Source: Bacteroidetes bacterium CG2_30_33_31
GTDB lineage: Bacteria; Bacteroidota; Bacteroidia; Bacteroidales; UBA1556
Length of the DNA stretch: 33,637 bases
Direction: 5' to 3'
Assembly: GCA_001872625.1 (NCBI GenBank)
Contig: MNXP01000010.1
Location: forward strand, 1 to 33,637
The translations under genes were made by a program, and so were the position numbers. Below the pieces are notes generated by a model. That model did not search any database, was not told the origin of the DNA, and was given only the letters and a program-made list of their open reading frames with translations. Of the stretch, positions 17,092 through 25,172 are shown piece after piece. Position 1 is the stretch's first letter, and every line of letters starts with the position of its first letter.

Positions 17092-19143
17092 TCATTGAGC
17101 AATTTCAGTGATTTTCATTGTCATAATTCCACTATAACCATAAATAGAACTGTTACCCATACTATAATTAAAATAACAAGTTCCGCTACCTCCCGATTCT
17201 CTTCTGTACTTGAAGCCATAAGTATATGTTGTTCCAACGGTTAATCCCTGGTCTTTAGCTAACATTACCACTGTTTGATTATCATTTTGGTCGTAACCCT
17301 GTGTTCTTCCGCTGAAGGTTGTTTGGTTTCTGGAACCATTAATTGGTCCAATACCAACTGGTATTTCTGTACCACCAATATCTCTTATTAATTGCATTTG
17401 AAAAATGGTATTATTAGCAAATGCAGTATTTATAGAAAAATTATATTCGATTAAAAAAAGGCTATTAGAATGTTTTGGAACAAAGCTTATGCGATAATCA
17501 GTATTGGCCTCTGTAAAAGTTGTTGTATTTAACCAACTTGTTGAATCACTGGTAGCAACTACCATTTGCAATACAGTTCCTGGAGTAGGAGCAGGTAAAT
17601 TTTGCCAGCTTGCTAACCCATTTGTATCAGAAGTTAATACTTTACCAAGAGCTTGGTTTCCATCTACAATTTTTACTGCGCCATTAACTTCCAATTTAGC
17701 GGTAGGAGAAGTAGTTCCAATACCAACACGCCCTGTAGCAAAATCACCGTAGATTATAGGAGGATTCATGCTATCGTTGGCAATATAAAGTTTGTTTGAA
17801 CCCATTTCATGAAATCCAGCACGGAAACCTAAAAACACATTTCCAGATCCTGTTACATTCTCTCTGCCCGCATCAGCTCCTAAAGCGGTATTTCCAATAC
17901 CAGTTGTACTATAAAATAAAGATCTATGACCAATTGCGGTATTGTGATTGCCTGTGGTGTTTTTACAGGAAGCATACATTCCTAACGCTGAATTATAAAT
18001 ACCCGTAGTATTACAGAGAAGTGCTTGTGTACCGATTCCTGTATTTGCTCCTCCAGATGTATTGCGGTATAATGACTGATATCCTACACCAACATTCATA
18101 CTTCCTATATTATAATAAAGATTTTGATATCCAACGGCTGTATTATAGTTTTCTGAAGTGTTTGAATATAATGCTTGATAACCAAAGCCTTCACTGCTGA
18201 TTGATGTATTGGATTTACCTGCTTGATAACCATAAAATGTTGGACCGTTTGATTTAATTATTCCTGATTTTTCATTATTCACTTTTAATGTTAATGGAAC
18301 ATTATCTGTTGTTCCAATAAAATTAGTGCCATCATTTGTTCCTACATTTCCAGTTATCGACCATGCATTTGTTGGGGGCAATTTCACAAAGCCTCCATTG
18401 CTAAGATAAACAGTATCGTTGCTTATGTTTAAAGCTTGTATTTCGTTGGTTGTCGAGCCATCAACTTCGCTTGTTAAATAACCAACATTATTTGCAAAAG
18501 AACTTACATTTGTTGGAGCACCAGATAAACTGGAATATTGGCCATCAAAACCTGCAGGCAATTTCACAAAGCCTCCATTGCTAAGATAAACAGTATCGTT
18601 GCTTATGCTTAAAGCTTGTATTTCGTTGGTTGTTGAGCCATCAACTTCGATATTCAATTTATTATTCCAATTTATAGTATCGGCTGTTGCTATTCCACTT
18701 GCCACTGAAGCCACATAAACAGGATCAGTTTCGATAACTCCTCCGCTAATATTTTCGGCAGTTTTTGCATGTAAGGCATAAGGAACACTCAGCAACTGAC
18801 TTGTACCTGAAATAGTATAATTTATTCCGCCTGTGGGGTCGGTTTCGGTTTTAATAAAGTACGGTCCGTTTGTCCAGTTAATAGTATCAAAGCCAATCAT
18901 CCCTCCAATTTCAATGCTAATTAAACCGTTGGAATTGGTTGTTGGTATTTGGGTTTCTTTATATACTAATATTCCAGTTGGAGAACCTTGCAAAATACTG
19001 ATTTGCATGCCTACACTCGTGCTAACAACCAAGGCATTGCTACTATTGCGAATTACCGCTTGATAACTCATTTTTTCGGGTGATTGAGCAAACACATTTG
19101 CCGTTAGGATAATGGCCGCTAAAATTAAAAATGCATTTTTCAT
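17092..19143 (-). CDS. Secreted YadA-head-like / tail-fibre-like repeat protein
   Basis: This 683-aa protein has a signal peptide ending NVFAQ. Residues 25-130 are a domain common at the front of Bacteroidota surface proteins (MSYQAVIRNSSNALV, ISGTSQLLSVPYALHAKTAE). Two copies of a 60-residue unit containing EVDGSTTNEIQAL follow. The middle (about 315-450) is a run of 14-16-residue repeats of the type NTAVGYQNLYYN and NTALGADAGREN, the left-handed beta-roll of trimeric adhesin heads. GRVGIGTTSPTAKLEVNG is the tail-fibre-like linker. The last 160 residues are a beta-rich domain, probably the binding tip. It likely forms surface fibres. No T9SS sorting domain is seen on this protein itself. It follows the T9SS protein gene in the same orientation. 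Confidence 0.85.
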   Translation of the reverse strand: MKNAFLILAAIILTANVFAQSPEKMSYQAVIRNSSNALVVSTSVGMQISILQGSPTGILVYKETQIPTTNSNGLISIEIGGMIGFDTINWTNGPYFIKTETDPTGGINYTISGTSQLLSVPYALHAKTAENISGGVIETDPVYVASVASGIATADTINWNNKLNIEVDGSTTNEIQALSISNDTVYLSNGGFVKLPAGFDGQYSSLSGAPTNVSSFANNVGYLTSEVDGSTTNEIQALNISNDTVYLSNGGFVKLPPTNAWSITGNVGTNDGTNFIGTTDNVPLTLKVNNEKSGIIKSNGPTFYGYQAGKSNTSISSEGFGYQALYSNTSENYNTAVGYQNLYYNIGSMNVGVGYQSLYRNTSGGANTGIGTQALLCNTTGIYNSALGMYASCKNTTGNHNTAIGHRSLFYSTTGIGNTALGADAGRENVTGSGNVFLGFRAGFHEMGSNKLYIANDSMNPPIIYGDFATGRVGIGTTSPTAKLEVNGAVKIVDGNQALGKVLTSDTNGLASWQNLPAPTPGTVLQMVVATSDSTSWLNTTTFTEANTDYRISFVPKHSNSLFLIEYNFSINTAFANNTIFQMQLIRDIGGTEIPVGIGPINGSRNQTTFSGRTQGYDQNDNQTVVMLAKDQGLTVGTTYTYGFKYRRESGGSGTCYFNYSMGNSSIYGYSGIMTMKITEIAQ
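18377..18469. repeat. 93-bp direct repeat, copy 1
   Basis: It is identical to 18557-18649 except at two positions (18428 T/C and 18454 C/T). It lies inside the tail-fibre-like gene and encodes one copy of the TTNEIQALNISNDTVYLSNG unit. The period is 180 bp (60 codons). Confidence 0.9.
18557..18649. repeat. 93-bp direct repeat, copy 2
   Basis: This is the second copy of the unit at 18377-18469, 91 of 93 bases identical, in frame. It indicates recent duplication or gene conversion within the gene. Confidence 0.9.
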
Positions 19144-19240
19144 TGTTTTTTGTTTTTAAATTCAATTTCATTTTAGTTTATTCCTGATGTGCTTAACAAT
19201 CCGGAATAATTCTGCATCATATTTTATAAAAAATTTTGTT

Positions 19241-19777
19241 TCATTGAATTTTAATGATTTTAAATGTTTTCACTTCTTTGTCATTTGCAATTACTTTTAG
19301 AAAATAAGTAGCAGACTTAAGCGAGTTCATGGCAATGCTTGTTAGGTTGCTTGAAATCTTAGTTATTTGTAAAAGTTTTCCATTCATGTCATATAATTGA
19401 TATTCCATTGATTGAATGGGCAGTATAGACGAAGAATCAACTTTTAGCAGTAAATCATCTGTTGTAGGGTTGGGATATGCCGAAACTAAAAGATTTATTT
19501 CTTTGGCTTCATCAAATCCAATTACCACAGAGATTTCGTAAGGTTGTTGTACTCCTTGCGCCACCGAGCCATTAGTTCCAGTGTTATAGGTATATTCTAC
19601 CTGTCCAACGGAATAACTCGCCGAACCTCCACTGCCAGCAGCATTTCCTCCTGTGGAGTTTACGTTTTCCTGTGCCATGACCGTAGTAAGTGAAAGTGTA
19701 AAAGATAAAATTGCTACCATAGCTAATATTTTTTCTTTCCAATTTTTATTAGTTCCGTAGTTTTGTTTATGTTTCAT
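19241..19777 (-). CDS. Small secreted protein with T9SS type A sorting domain
   Basis: This 178-aa protein has a basic N-terminus and a signal peptide whose hydrophobic core (LAMVAILSFTLSL) ends at TTVMAQ. Residues 36-75 form a Gly/Ser/Thr-rich stretch with SYSVGQVEYTYNTGTNGS and AQGVQQPYEIS. The last 80 residues are the T9SS type A C-terminal sorting domain: AYPNPTTDDLLLKV, YQLYDMNGKLL and KSATYFLKVI...KTFKIIKI. That domain directs export across the outer membrane and attachment at the surface. It is upstream of the tail-fibre-like gene with a 97-nt gap lacking a promoter match, so the two are probably co-transcribed. Confidence 0.9.
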   Translation of the reverse strand: MKHKQNYGTNKNWKEKILAMVAILSFTLSLTTVMAQENVNSTGGNAAGSGGSASYSVGQVEYTYNTGTNGSVAQGVQQPYEISVVIGFDEAKEINLLVSAYPNPTTDDLLLKVDSSSILPIQSMEYQLYDMNGKLLQITKISSNLTSIAMNSLKSATYFLKVIANDKEVKTFKIIKIQ

Positions 19778-20090
19778 TTTAGGTCTCCATTTTTATTGGT
19801 TAATACTTTTGATATTTAATCTTTTATAATTTTATTTGATGGAGTCGTTTAGGCTTATAGAAATGAAATCTAAAGCTTAATTATATTATTATTCAGGTTT
19901 TTCAATAAATGTTACACAAATTGTGTATTTATTTAAAACCCAAAAATACGTATTTAAATGAATGAAAAATATTTTTTTATTAAGATTTCAAATTTATTTT
20001 TGCTGATAACAAGTAAAATATTAATTATAAATTATAGTAATAAATCATTGCTAATCAATTTACACTAATTTGAATGGAAGATTTAAATTT
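19778..20090. other. Non-coding gap of 313 nt
   Basis: This very AT-rich gap lies between the globin gene end and the T9SS gene. It contains a TATTTTTG element on the minus strand (19948-19941), 164 nt before the ATG at 19777, implying a long 5' leader. I see no hairpin terminator for the globin gene. Confidence 0.5.
19941..19948 (-). promoter_or_regulatory. -7 promoter element (TATTTTTG) for the T9SS/fibre pair
   Basis: It matches TAnnTTTG on the minus strand, with no clear -33 TTG. The distance to the start codon gives a leader of about 155 nt. Confidence 0.35.
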
Positions 20091-20522
20091 TCAATTCGCA
20101 GTATTGACCATCATCATAGAAAAGGAATCGAGATAATTCCAAAATGATATGATTAGATTTTCTGGAATTTTGAGTTTGGGAAGGATTTCTTGGTAGCATT
20201 CAAGCCAAGTTATTCGAGCATCTGCTGTAATTTTAAATGGCTGATGGCGTTTTCGCAGCATTGGATTCCCACGGTTTTCATTAAAATATGGATGACCGCC
20301 AAGCACTTGAATGAAAAAATCTGAAGAATGAAGTTTAGCCTGTTCAAATGCAATTTCGTCTTGTGGAAATAAATTACTTATATTGCTCTTTTTTAGCAAA
20401 TTATAATGGTCGCTAATCAAATTTCTAATTCCTTGCTCTCCCAAAAGTCGAAAAAAATCTGGATTTGTCATCTCTACTTTTGCAAGCTGACCATTAGGCA
20501 TCGGTGTTATATTGAGTTTCAT
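20091..20522 (-). CDS. Truncated haemoglobin (group II-like globin)
   Basis: This 143-aa 2-on-2 globin has DHYNLLKKS with Tyr40 near the distal B helix, GGHPYFNENRGNP, and RKRHQPFKI with the proximal haem ligand His93. Trp106 in ARITWLECY lies at the G8 position seen in groups II and III. Such globins bind O2 or NO and protect against nitrosative stress or handle oxygen. It is a single gene with a TATTTTTG element 23 nt ahead of the ATG at 20522. There is no redox partner domain or regulator beside it. The subgroup is inferred from motif layout only. Confidence 0.85.
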   Translation of the reverse strand: MKLNITPMPNGQLAKVEMTNPDFFRLLGEQGIRNLISDHYNLLKKSNISNLFPQDEIAFEQAKLHSSDFFIQVLGGHPYFNENRGNPMLRKRHQPFKITADARITWLECYQEILPKLKIPENLIISFWNYLDSFSMMMVNTAN

Positions 20523-20545
20523 TATATGTTTTAAAATTTAGTTGA

Positions 20546-20553
20546 CAAAAATA
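20546..20553 (-). promoter_or_regulatory. -7 promoter element (TATTTTTG) for the globin gene
   Basis: It matches TAnnTTTG on the minus strand, 23 nt ahead of the ATG at 20522. Confidence 0.45.
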
Positions 20554-20613
20554 TCAATCTTTAGCCTTTGAATAATTATTGTTTCAATTCATTGTTCTCT
20601 GATATAATTTAGT

Positions 20614-20638
20614 AGATTTCTTCCTTCGGTCGAAATCT
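20614..20638. repeat. Small palindromic element with T-tract
   Basis: AGATTTC and GAAATCT (7 bp, perfect) flank an 11-nt loop TTCCTTCGGTC, followed by TTGATTTTTTTA. The sequence recalls a short palindrome I associate with Bacteroidota intergenic DNA (TTTCTCCCTTCGGTCGAAAT-like). It could also act as a plus-strand terminator. Confidence 0.4.
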
Positions 20639-21410
20639 TTGATTTTTTTATTGTAAAACTTTATTCGAACAATGAGGGTTTGAATTATAACGGAAAATTG
20701 AACAAAACATTCTGAACTTCTTTTTTGTAAGATGCAAAAAAAAATACTTTGTTTTAGACATTTCTTGTTGCTTTTTGAATTCATGAGATATAATAATTTC
20801 AGAATTATATGAACTAAATATGAAAGCTAAAGAAATATGTAAGTCAATTGCATATAAAAAAATATTGAATATCAGTAAATTACATATTTATAAAATTGAT
20901 GTTTAAAAAAAATTAAACTAATAATTATCATGTTAATTTTTTTTTCTACATTTACCGTTACGAAATCCATCAATCTAACTTAGGAAAAATTATTTCTCTG
21001 ATGGCTGAAATATCGAAATTGATATTTAATGCTTTTTTGGATTTTTATTGTTCATTTCTCCAATTAGCTGACATAGCTGTCATGTTAATTTGATAACGAG
21101 ATTGTCGCAACTCATTGATAATCAATTTTAATCGAATTGCAATTGTATCTCAGAGGGGCGAAGCCGTGCAAAAAAGCTAAGATTTTTTTTGCAATTGGCA
21201 AGAAGAATCAAAATATAGAGGGTGAACACATCTAAAAAAGTTTTGAAGCAACATGTTTTGCAAATTGAAATTGAAGAAAGATTTCAGATTTTATCGCTAA
21301 AAATTGTACAATTTATTTAATGTGTAGGTAAATGGTTTAGATAAAATAAGCTGAAAAATAATTAGCATTATTTTCAAAAAATAAACTAAATCATGATAAA
21401 AATCAATACA

Positions 21411-21449
21411 ATAACGAAATTAACGGAAGTTGAAATATGCTTTCGTTAT
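21411..21449 (+). promoter_or_regulatory. Alternative hairpins / operator candidate before the TrpB2 gene
   Basis: ATAACGAAA (21411-21419) is a perfect complement of TTTCGTTAT (21441-21449). TAACGGAAG (21421-21429) can pair with CTTTCGTTA (21440-21448) with one G-U. The two left arms compete for one right arm, 42-80 nt before the ATG at 21491. It fits a regulator operator or an RNA switch. Confidence 0.4.
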
Positions 21450-21490
21450 GAGTGATATTCATTTATACTAACCAACTAATTAAATTTACT

Positions 21491-22855
21491 ATGAAAAATC
21501 GAAAGATTACATTGAGTGAAAGCGAAATTCCAGAGAACTGGTACAACATTGTGGCCGACATGCCCAATAAGCCATTACCACCACTTCACCCCGGAACTTT
21601 ACAGCCTTTAGGAGCTGCTGATTTAGCTCCATTATTTCCTATGGAATTAATAAAACAAGAAGTGTCAACAGAAAGATGGATTTCCATTCCCGATGAAGTT
21701 AGGAATATTTATTCAATCTGGCGTCCTACACCAATGTTTCGTGCCTACGGTTTGGAAAAAGCACTTGATACGCCAGCGAAAATTTATTACAAGTACGAAG
21801 GCGTAAGTCCTGCTGGATCTCATAAACCCAATACTGCCGTTCCTCAAGCTTATTATAATAAGATGGAAGGTGTAAAAAAAATTGCCACCGAAACTGGTGC
21901 AGGTCAATGGGGTAGCGCTTTGAGCTTTGCTTGCAATATCTTTAAAATTGAGTGTGAAGTTTTTATGGTTAGAATTTCTTACGAACAAAAGCCATATAGA
22001 AAAGTAATGATGAATACTTGGGGAGCCAAAGTTTTTCCTTCGCCATCAGCTGAAACAGAAGTTGGTAAAAGAATTCTTGAAAAGTTTCCTAACACTCCTG
22101 GATCTTTGGGTATCGCAATTTCAGAAGCAATTGAAAGAGCGGCTTCTGATGAAAATACAAAATACGCCCTTGGAAGTGTATTAAATCACGTTTTATTGCA
22201 TCAAACAATCATTGGTCAAGAAGCATTAAAACAGTTGGAAAAAGAAGGTAATATGCCAGATATAGTGATTGCTCCTTTTGGTGGCGGTTCAAATTTTGCA
22301 GGTTTAGCTTTCCCATTTTTACGATTGAATTTAGCAGAAGGTAAACATATAAGGTGCATAGCAGCTGAACCCACAGCTTGCCCAAAATTAACAAGAGGTG
22401 TCTTCAGGTACGATTTTGGCGATACCGCTGGCATGACTCCTCTTTTGCCTATGTACACTTTAGGTCATAACTTTGTGCCAGCACCAATTCATGCTGGAGG
22501 TTTAAGATATCATGGCGCTGGTGCAGTTGTAAGTCAACTTATGAAAGATAAATTAATTGAAGCCCAAGCATTTAATAATATGGAAGTTTTCGAAGCTGGA
22601 ATAACTTTTGCCAGAGCAGAAGGAATTATTCCTGCCCCTGAAGCTAATCATGGAATTGCTTGCGTCATTAAAGAAGCTAAAAAATGTAAAGAAGAGGGAG
22701 TTTCTAAAACAATTCTCTTTAATTTATGTGGCCATGGTAATTTCGACATGCAAGCCTACCAAGATTATTTTGCCGGGAAAATTTCAAATTTTGAACTTTC
22801 TTCCAAGGAAATTCAGGATTCTCTTTCCGAATTAACCACACCTGAAATAGGGTAA
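21491..22855 (+). CDS. TrpB2-type tryptophan synthase beta-like PLP enzyme
   Basis: This 454-aa enzyme is of the TrpB2 subgroup, longer at the N-terminus than TrpB1. The N-terminal [14 protein letters not shown] and WRPTPMFRA are typical. The PLP lysine is in AGSHKPNTA, the catalytic Glu is in [14 protein letters not shown], and the phosphate cradle is [11 protein letters not shown]. The end carries CGHGNFD. TrpB2 enzymes condense indole with serine or phosphoserine, or carry out related beta-replacements or eliminations. There is no trpA or other trp gene here, so a role in the downstream catabolic cluster is possible. The ATG at 21491 was preferred over an upstream ATG (21452) that adds 13 non-family residues. 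A 12-bp hairpin separates it from hyuA. Confidence 0.9.
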   Translation: MKNRKITLSESEIPENWYNIVADMPNKPLPPLHPGTLQPLGAADLAPLFPMELIKQEVSTERWISIPDEVRNIYSIWRPTPMFRAYGLEKALDTPAKIYYKYEGVSPAGSHKPNTAVPQAYYNKMEGVKKIATETGAGQWGSALSFACNIFKIECEVFMVRISYEQKPYRKVMMNTWGAKVFPSPSAETEVGKRILEKFPNTPGSLGIAISEAIERAASDENTKYALGSVLNHVLLHQTIIGQEALKQLEKEGNMPDIVIAPFGGGSNFAGLAFPFLRLNLAEGKHIRCIAAEPTACPKLTRGVFRYDFGDTAGMTPLLPMYTLGHNFVPAPIHAGGLRYHGAGAVVSQLMKDKLIEAQAFNNMEVFEAGITFARAEGIIPAPEANHGIACVIKEAKKCKEEGVSKTILFNLCGHGNFDMQAYQDYFAGKISNFELSSKEIQDSLSELTTPEIG

Positions 22856-22870
22856 AAATAAATTATAAGC

Positions 22871-22909
22871 CAAAGCGTAGCGCTAACAATTTGCTTCCGC
22901 TACGCTTTG
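22871..22909 (+). terminator. 12-bp hairpin after the TrpB2 gene
   Basis: CAAAGCGTAGCG and CGCTACGCTTTG pair perfectly around a 15-nt loop. Only a short T-rich stretch (ACTTTTGTT) follows, so it may be a partial terminator or an mRNA-stabilising stem between the TrpB2 gene and hyuA. Confidence 0.55.
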
Positions 22910-22960
22910 ACTTTTGTTAATATGCTCAAAGATAATTTAATATATATTGATTTTTTTAAA

Positions 22961-22968
22961 TATTTTTG
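22961..22968 (+). promoter_or_regulatory. -7 promoter element (TATTTTTG) for the hyuA-mutase operon
   Basis: It matches TAnnTTTG and lies 53 nt before the ATG at 23022. Together with the hairpin upstream it suggests that hyuA and the genes after it have their own promoter. Confidence 0.5.
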
Positions 22969-23021
22969 TGGTTTACCTGAGAAATTCTAAAATCTAAATA
23001 ATTTTTAAACAATTCAAATAG

Positions 23022-25172
23022 ATGCAAGAAAGTGTAATAAAATATAAATTAGGAATCGATGTTGGTGGAACATTTACAGACTTCTTCCTTGTTGGAAATG
23101 ATGCCTCCTCGCTGGTTCACAAGACATTATCTACACCAGAAGATTCATCAATTGGTTTTATAACCGGAATTAATGAAATTGCCGAAAAACTGAATATGCC
23201 TCCTGAAACTTTCATAGAAAAAATTGATACTATTGTTCATGGAACAACCGTGGCTACCAACGCCATGCTAACCATGAAAGGAGCAAAAACAGCTTTGCTT
23301 ACTACTAAAGGATTTCGCGATGCTTTGGAAATGCGCAGAGGAGTGAGAGAAGAACGTTACAACAATCATTATCTGAATGTTAAACCATTGGTTCCAAGAT
23401 ATTTAAGATTTTGTGTTGATGAGAGAATCGATGCTCAAGGAAATTCATTGCAATCCATTGACTTTGCCGAACTTGATGAAATCATTCACAAAATACAAAG
23501 TGAAAATGTTGAAGCAGTTGCAATATGCTTAATGAATTCTTATTTAAATAATGAACATGAAAAACAGATAGCCCATTATTTTAGAGAAGCCTTACCAAAT
23601 CTATTTATTTGTGCATCTTTTGAAGTCCTTCCATCAATCCGCTTTTATGAAAGAGTAAGTACAACCTGCATCAATGCTTATATTGGAGTTGTAATCGACA
23701 GATATCTACAGTCATTAGTGAGCAAACTTAACAATATAAATTTTAATGGAAAACTTATGATTATGCAGTCCAATGGAGGAATCGTTACTCCTGAAGTGGC
23801 ACGTAAAATAGCTGCAGTAACTGTTCTTTCTGGCCCTGCTGCGGCACCAATTGCTGGAGCCTATTACGCTCAGATGCTTGGTTTTGAGCATTGTATAACC
23901 ATGGATATGGGCGGAACAAGCTTCGATGCTTCGCTGGTAGTAAACGGGAAATGTATTACCAGCACTGAAGGAGAAATTGATAGGCATAGAATTGCACTTC
24001 CAACTCTTGATATCATCACTATTGGAGCTGGGGGAGGAAGCATTGGTTGGATTGATAAGGGTGGACTTTTAAAAATGGGTCCACAAAGTGCAGGTTCTTT
24101 GCCAGGGCCAATTTCATATATGCGTGGCGGCACTCAACCAGCTTGCACCGATGCCGACCTGATATTAGGATATTTGGATGCCAATTTTTTTGCTGGTGGA
24201 AAATACCTGCTAAACAAAGAAAAAACCCTTGATATAACTGAAAATAGATTAGGGAAAACTCTGAACTTGACAGCTCAGCAAGCTGCTGCTGGAATGTACA
24301 GAGTAATAAATATGAATATGGCTCAGGGAGTTCGGCAGGTTTCGGTTGAACGTGGCTACGACCCAAGAGAATTTTTGCTTATTTGTGCTGGTGGCGCTGG
24401 AGCTATTCATGCCGGCGAAATTTGTCGAGAGCTTGAAATTCCTATGTTTATGGTTCCAGCGGTAGCTTCCATTTTTTGTGCTGCTGGCATGCTTTTAGGC
24501 GATTTGAAACACGATTATGTTCGCTCATACTTGTCAAATTATTCCAACATAAACCGTAAACAATTCCTTAAATTGTTTGATGACATGAAAAAAGAAGCAG
24601 AAAAAACCTTGTCGGATGAAGGTATTGAAAAATCGAAAATCGAATATTATCCTTCTTTAGATTTACGCTACATAGGGCAATTTCATGAAGTACCTATGGA
24701 AGTTGAAATGGAACAAATTTTAGGCTTCAAACTTGACGATATAAAAGAAGCTTTTCATAAGGAGCACAACCGTAAATATGGCTATGAACTTAAGGCAGAG
24801 GGGACACAATTGGAAATGATAAATGTGAGACTCAGGGCAGTGGGAGTTACAGAAAAACCAGATTCTCTTTCCTCATCAAAGAGCACAAATACTAATTTAT
24901 TGCAATCTGCTTTCAAAGGAATGAGAGAGGCTTATGTACCAGAAGTTGATGAAATGCAGCTACTTCCAGTATATGATGGCGATATTTTGGGCGAAGGTAT
25001 TTTAATTAAAGGTCCCGCAATTATTGAACAAATTAATACTACTATTTTCCTGAGTTCAACTTACCATTGTGAAACTATTACCGGAGGAAGCTTCATCGTT
25101 TATAACAAGATGCTCATGCCTGAAGGCTACAATAAAAAATCATTAACAAGAAAAACATCGAATAATGTCTAA
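23022..25172 (+). CDS. HyuA-type hydantoinase/oxoprolinase/ketone carboxylase, ATPase subunit
   Basis: This 716-aa protein has the actin-like ATPase core of the HyuA/oxoprolinase family. It shows YKLGIDVGGTFTDFFL, IVHGTTVATNAML, SGPAAAPIAGA, CITMDMGGTSFDASLV and IGAGGGSIGWIDKGG, then GPQSAGSLPGP. Family members use ATP with a HyuB partner to open cyclic amides (hydantoins, 5-oxoproline), or to carboxylate ketones in the acetone/acetophenone carboxylase branch. Which reaction applies cannot be decided here. All nucleotide-binding motifs look intact. The start is the ATG at 23022. The stop overlaps the hyuB start by 8 nt, fitting a two-subunit enzyme. Confidence 0.92.
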   Translation: MQESVIKYKLGIDVGGTFTDFFLVGNDASSLVHKTLSTPEDSSIGFITGINEIAEKLNMPPETFIEKIDTIVHGTTVATNAMLTMKGAKTALLTTKGFRDALEMRRGVREERYNNHYLNVKPLVPRYLRFCVDERIDAQGNSLQSIDFAELDEIIHKIQSENVEAVAICLMNSYLNNEHEKQIAHYFREALPNLFICASFEVLPSIRFYERVSTTCINAYIGVVIDRYLQSLVSKLNNINFNGKLMIMQSNGGIVTPEVARKIAAVTVLSGPAAAPIAGAYYAQMLGFEHCITMDMGGTSFDASLVVNGKCITSTEGEIDRHRIALPTLDIITIGAGGGSIGWIDKGGLLKMGPQSAGSLPGPISYMRGGTQPACTDADLILGYLDANFFAGGKYLLNKEKTLDITENRLGKTLNLTAQQAAAGMYRVINMNMAQGVRQVSVERGYDPREFLLICAGGAGAIHAGEICRELEIPMFMVPAVASIFCAAGMLLGDLKHDYVRSYLSNYSNINRKQFLKLFDDMKKEAEKTLSDEGIEKSKIEYYPSLDLRYIGQFHEVPMEVEMEQILGFKLDDIKEAFHKEHNRKYGYELKAEGTQLEMINVRLRAVGVTEKPDSLSSSKSTNTNLLQSAFKGMREAYVPEVDEMQLLPVYDGDILGEGILIKGPAIIEQINTTIFLSSTYHCETITGGSFIVYNKMLMPEGYNKKSLTRKTSNNV

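Larger units (their letters stand above)
20523..21490. other. Non-coding region of about 970 nt ahead of the catabolic cluster
   Basis: No convincing gene was found on either strand; the short frames are low-complexity. Structures seen are: the globin promoter (20546-20553); a small palindrome with a T-tract (20614-20638); TTGCAATTG direct repeats at 21137-21145 and 21189-21197 around a slightly GC-richer core (CAGAGGGGCGAAGCCGTG, 21151-21168) and an A/T-run hairpin (21167-21193); and alternative hairpins at 21411-21449. It may hold an untranslated regulatory leader for the cluster or an unseen small RNA. No known riboswitch core (for example a B12 box) was recognised. Confidence 0.5.

Noticed and set aside
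20584..20784. 66-codon open frame on the minus strand upstream of the globin gene
   Set aside because: Low-complexity Lys/Ser/Ile-rich, no similarity or domain pattern, overlaps the palindrome at 20614-20638; more likely a chance frame.
21151..21200. Idea of a cobalamin riboswitch before a B12-enzyme cluster
   Set aside because: No B12-box-like core or multi-stem architecture could be recognised; only simple repeats and one A/T hairpin are visible.
22216..24366. Several minus-strand frames of 80-115 codons opposite the TrpB2 and hyuA genes
   Set aside because: The plus-strand proteins are complete and motif-rich across these stretches; the antisense frames show no family pattern.
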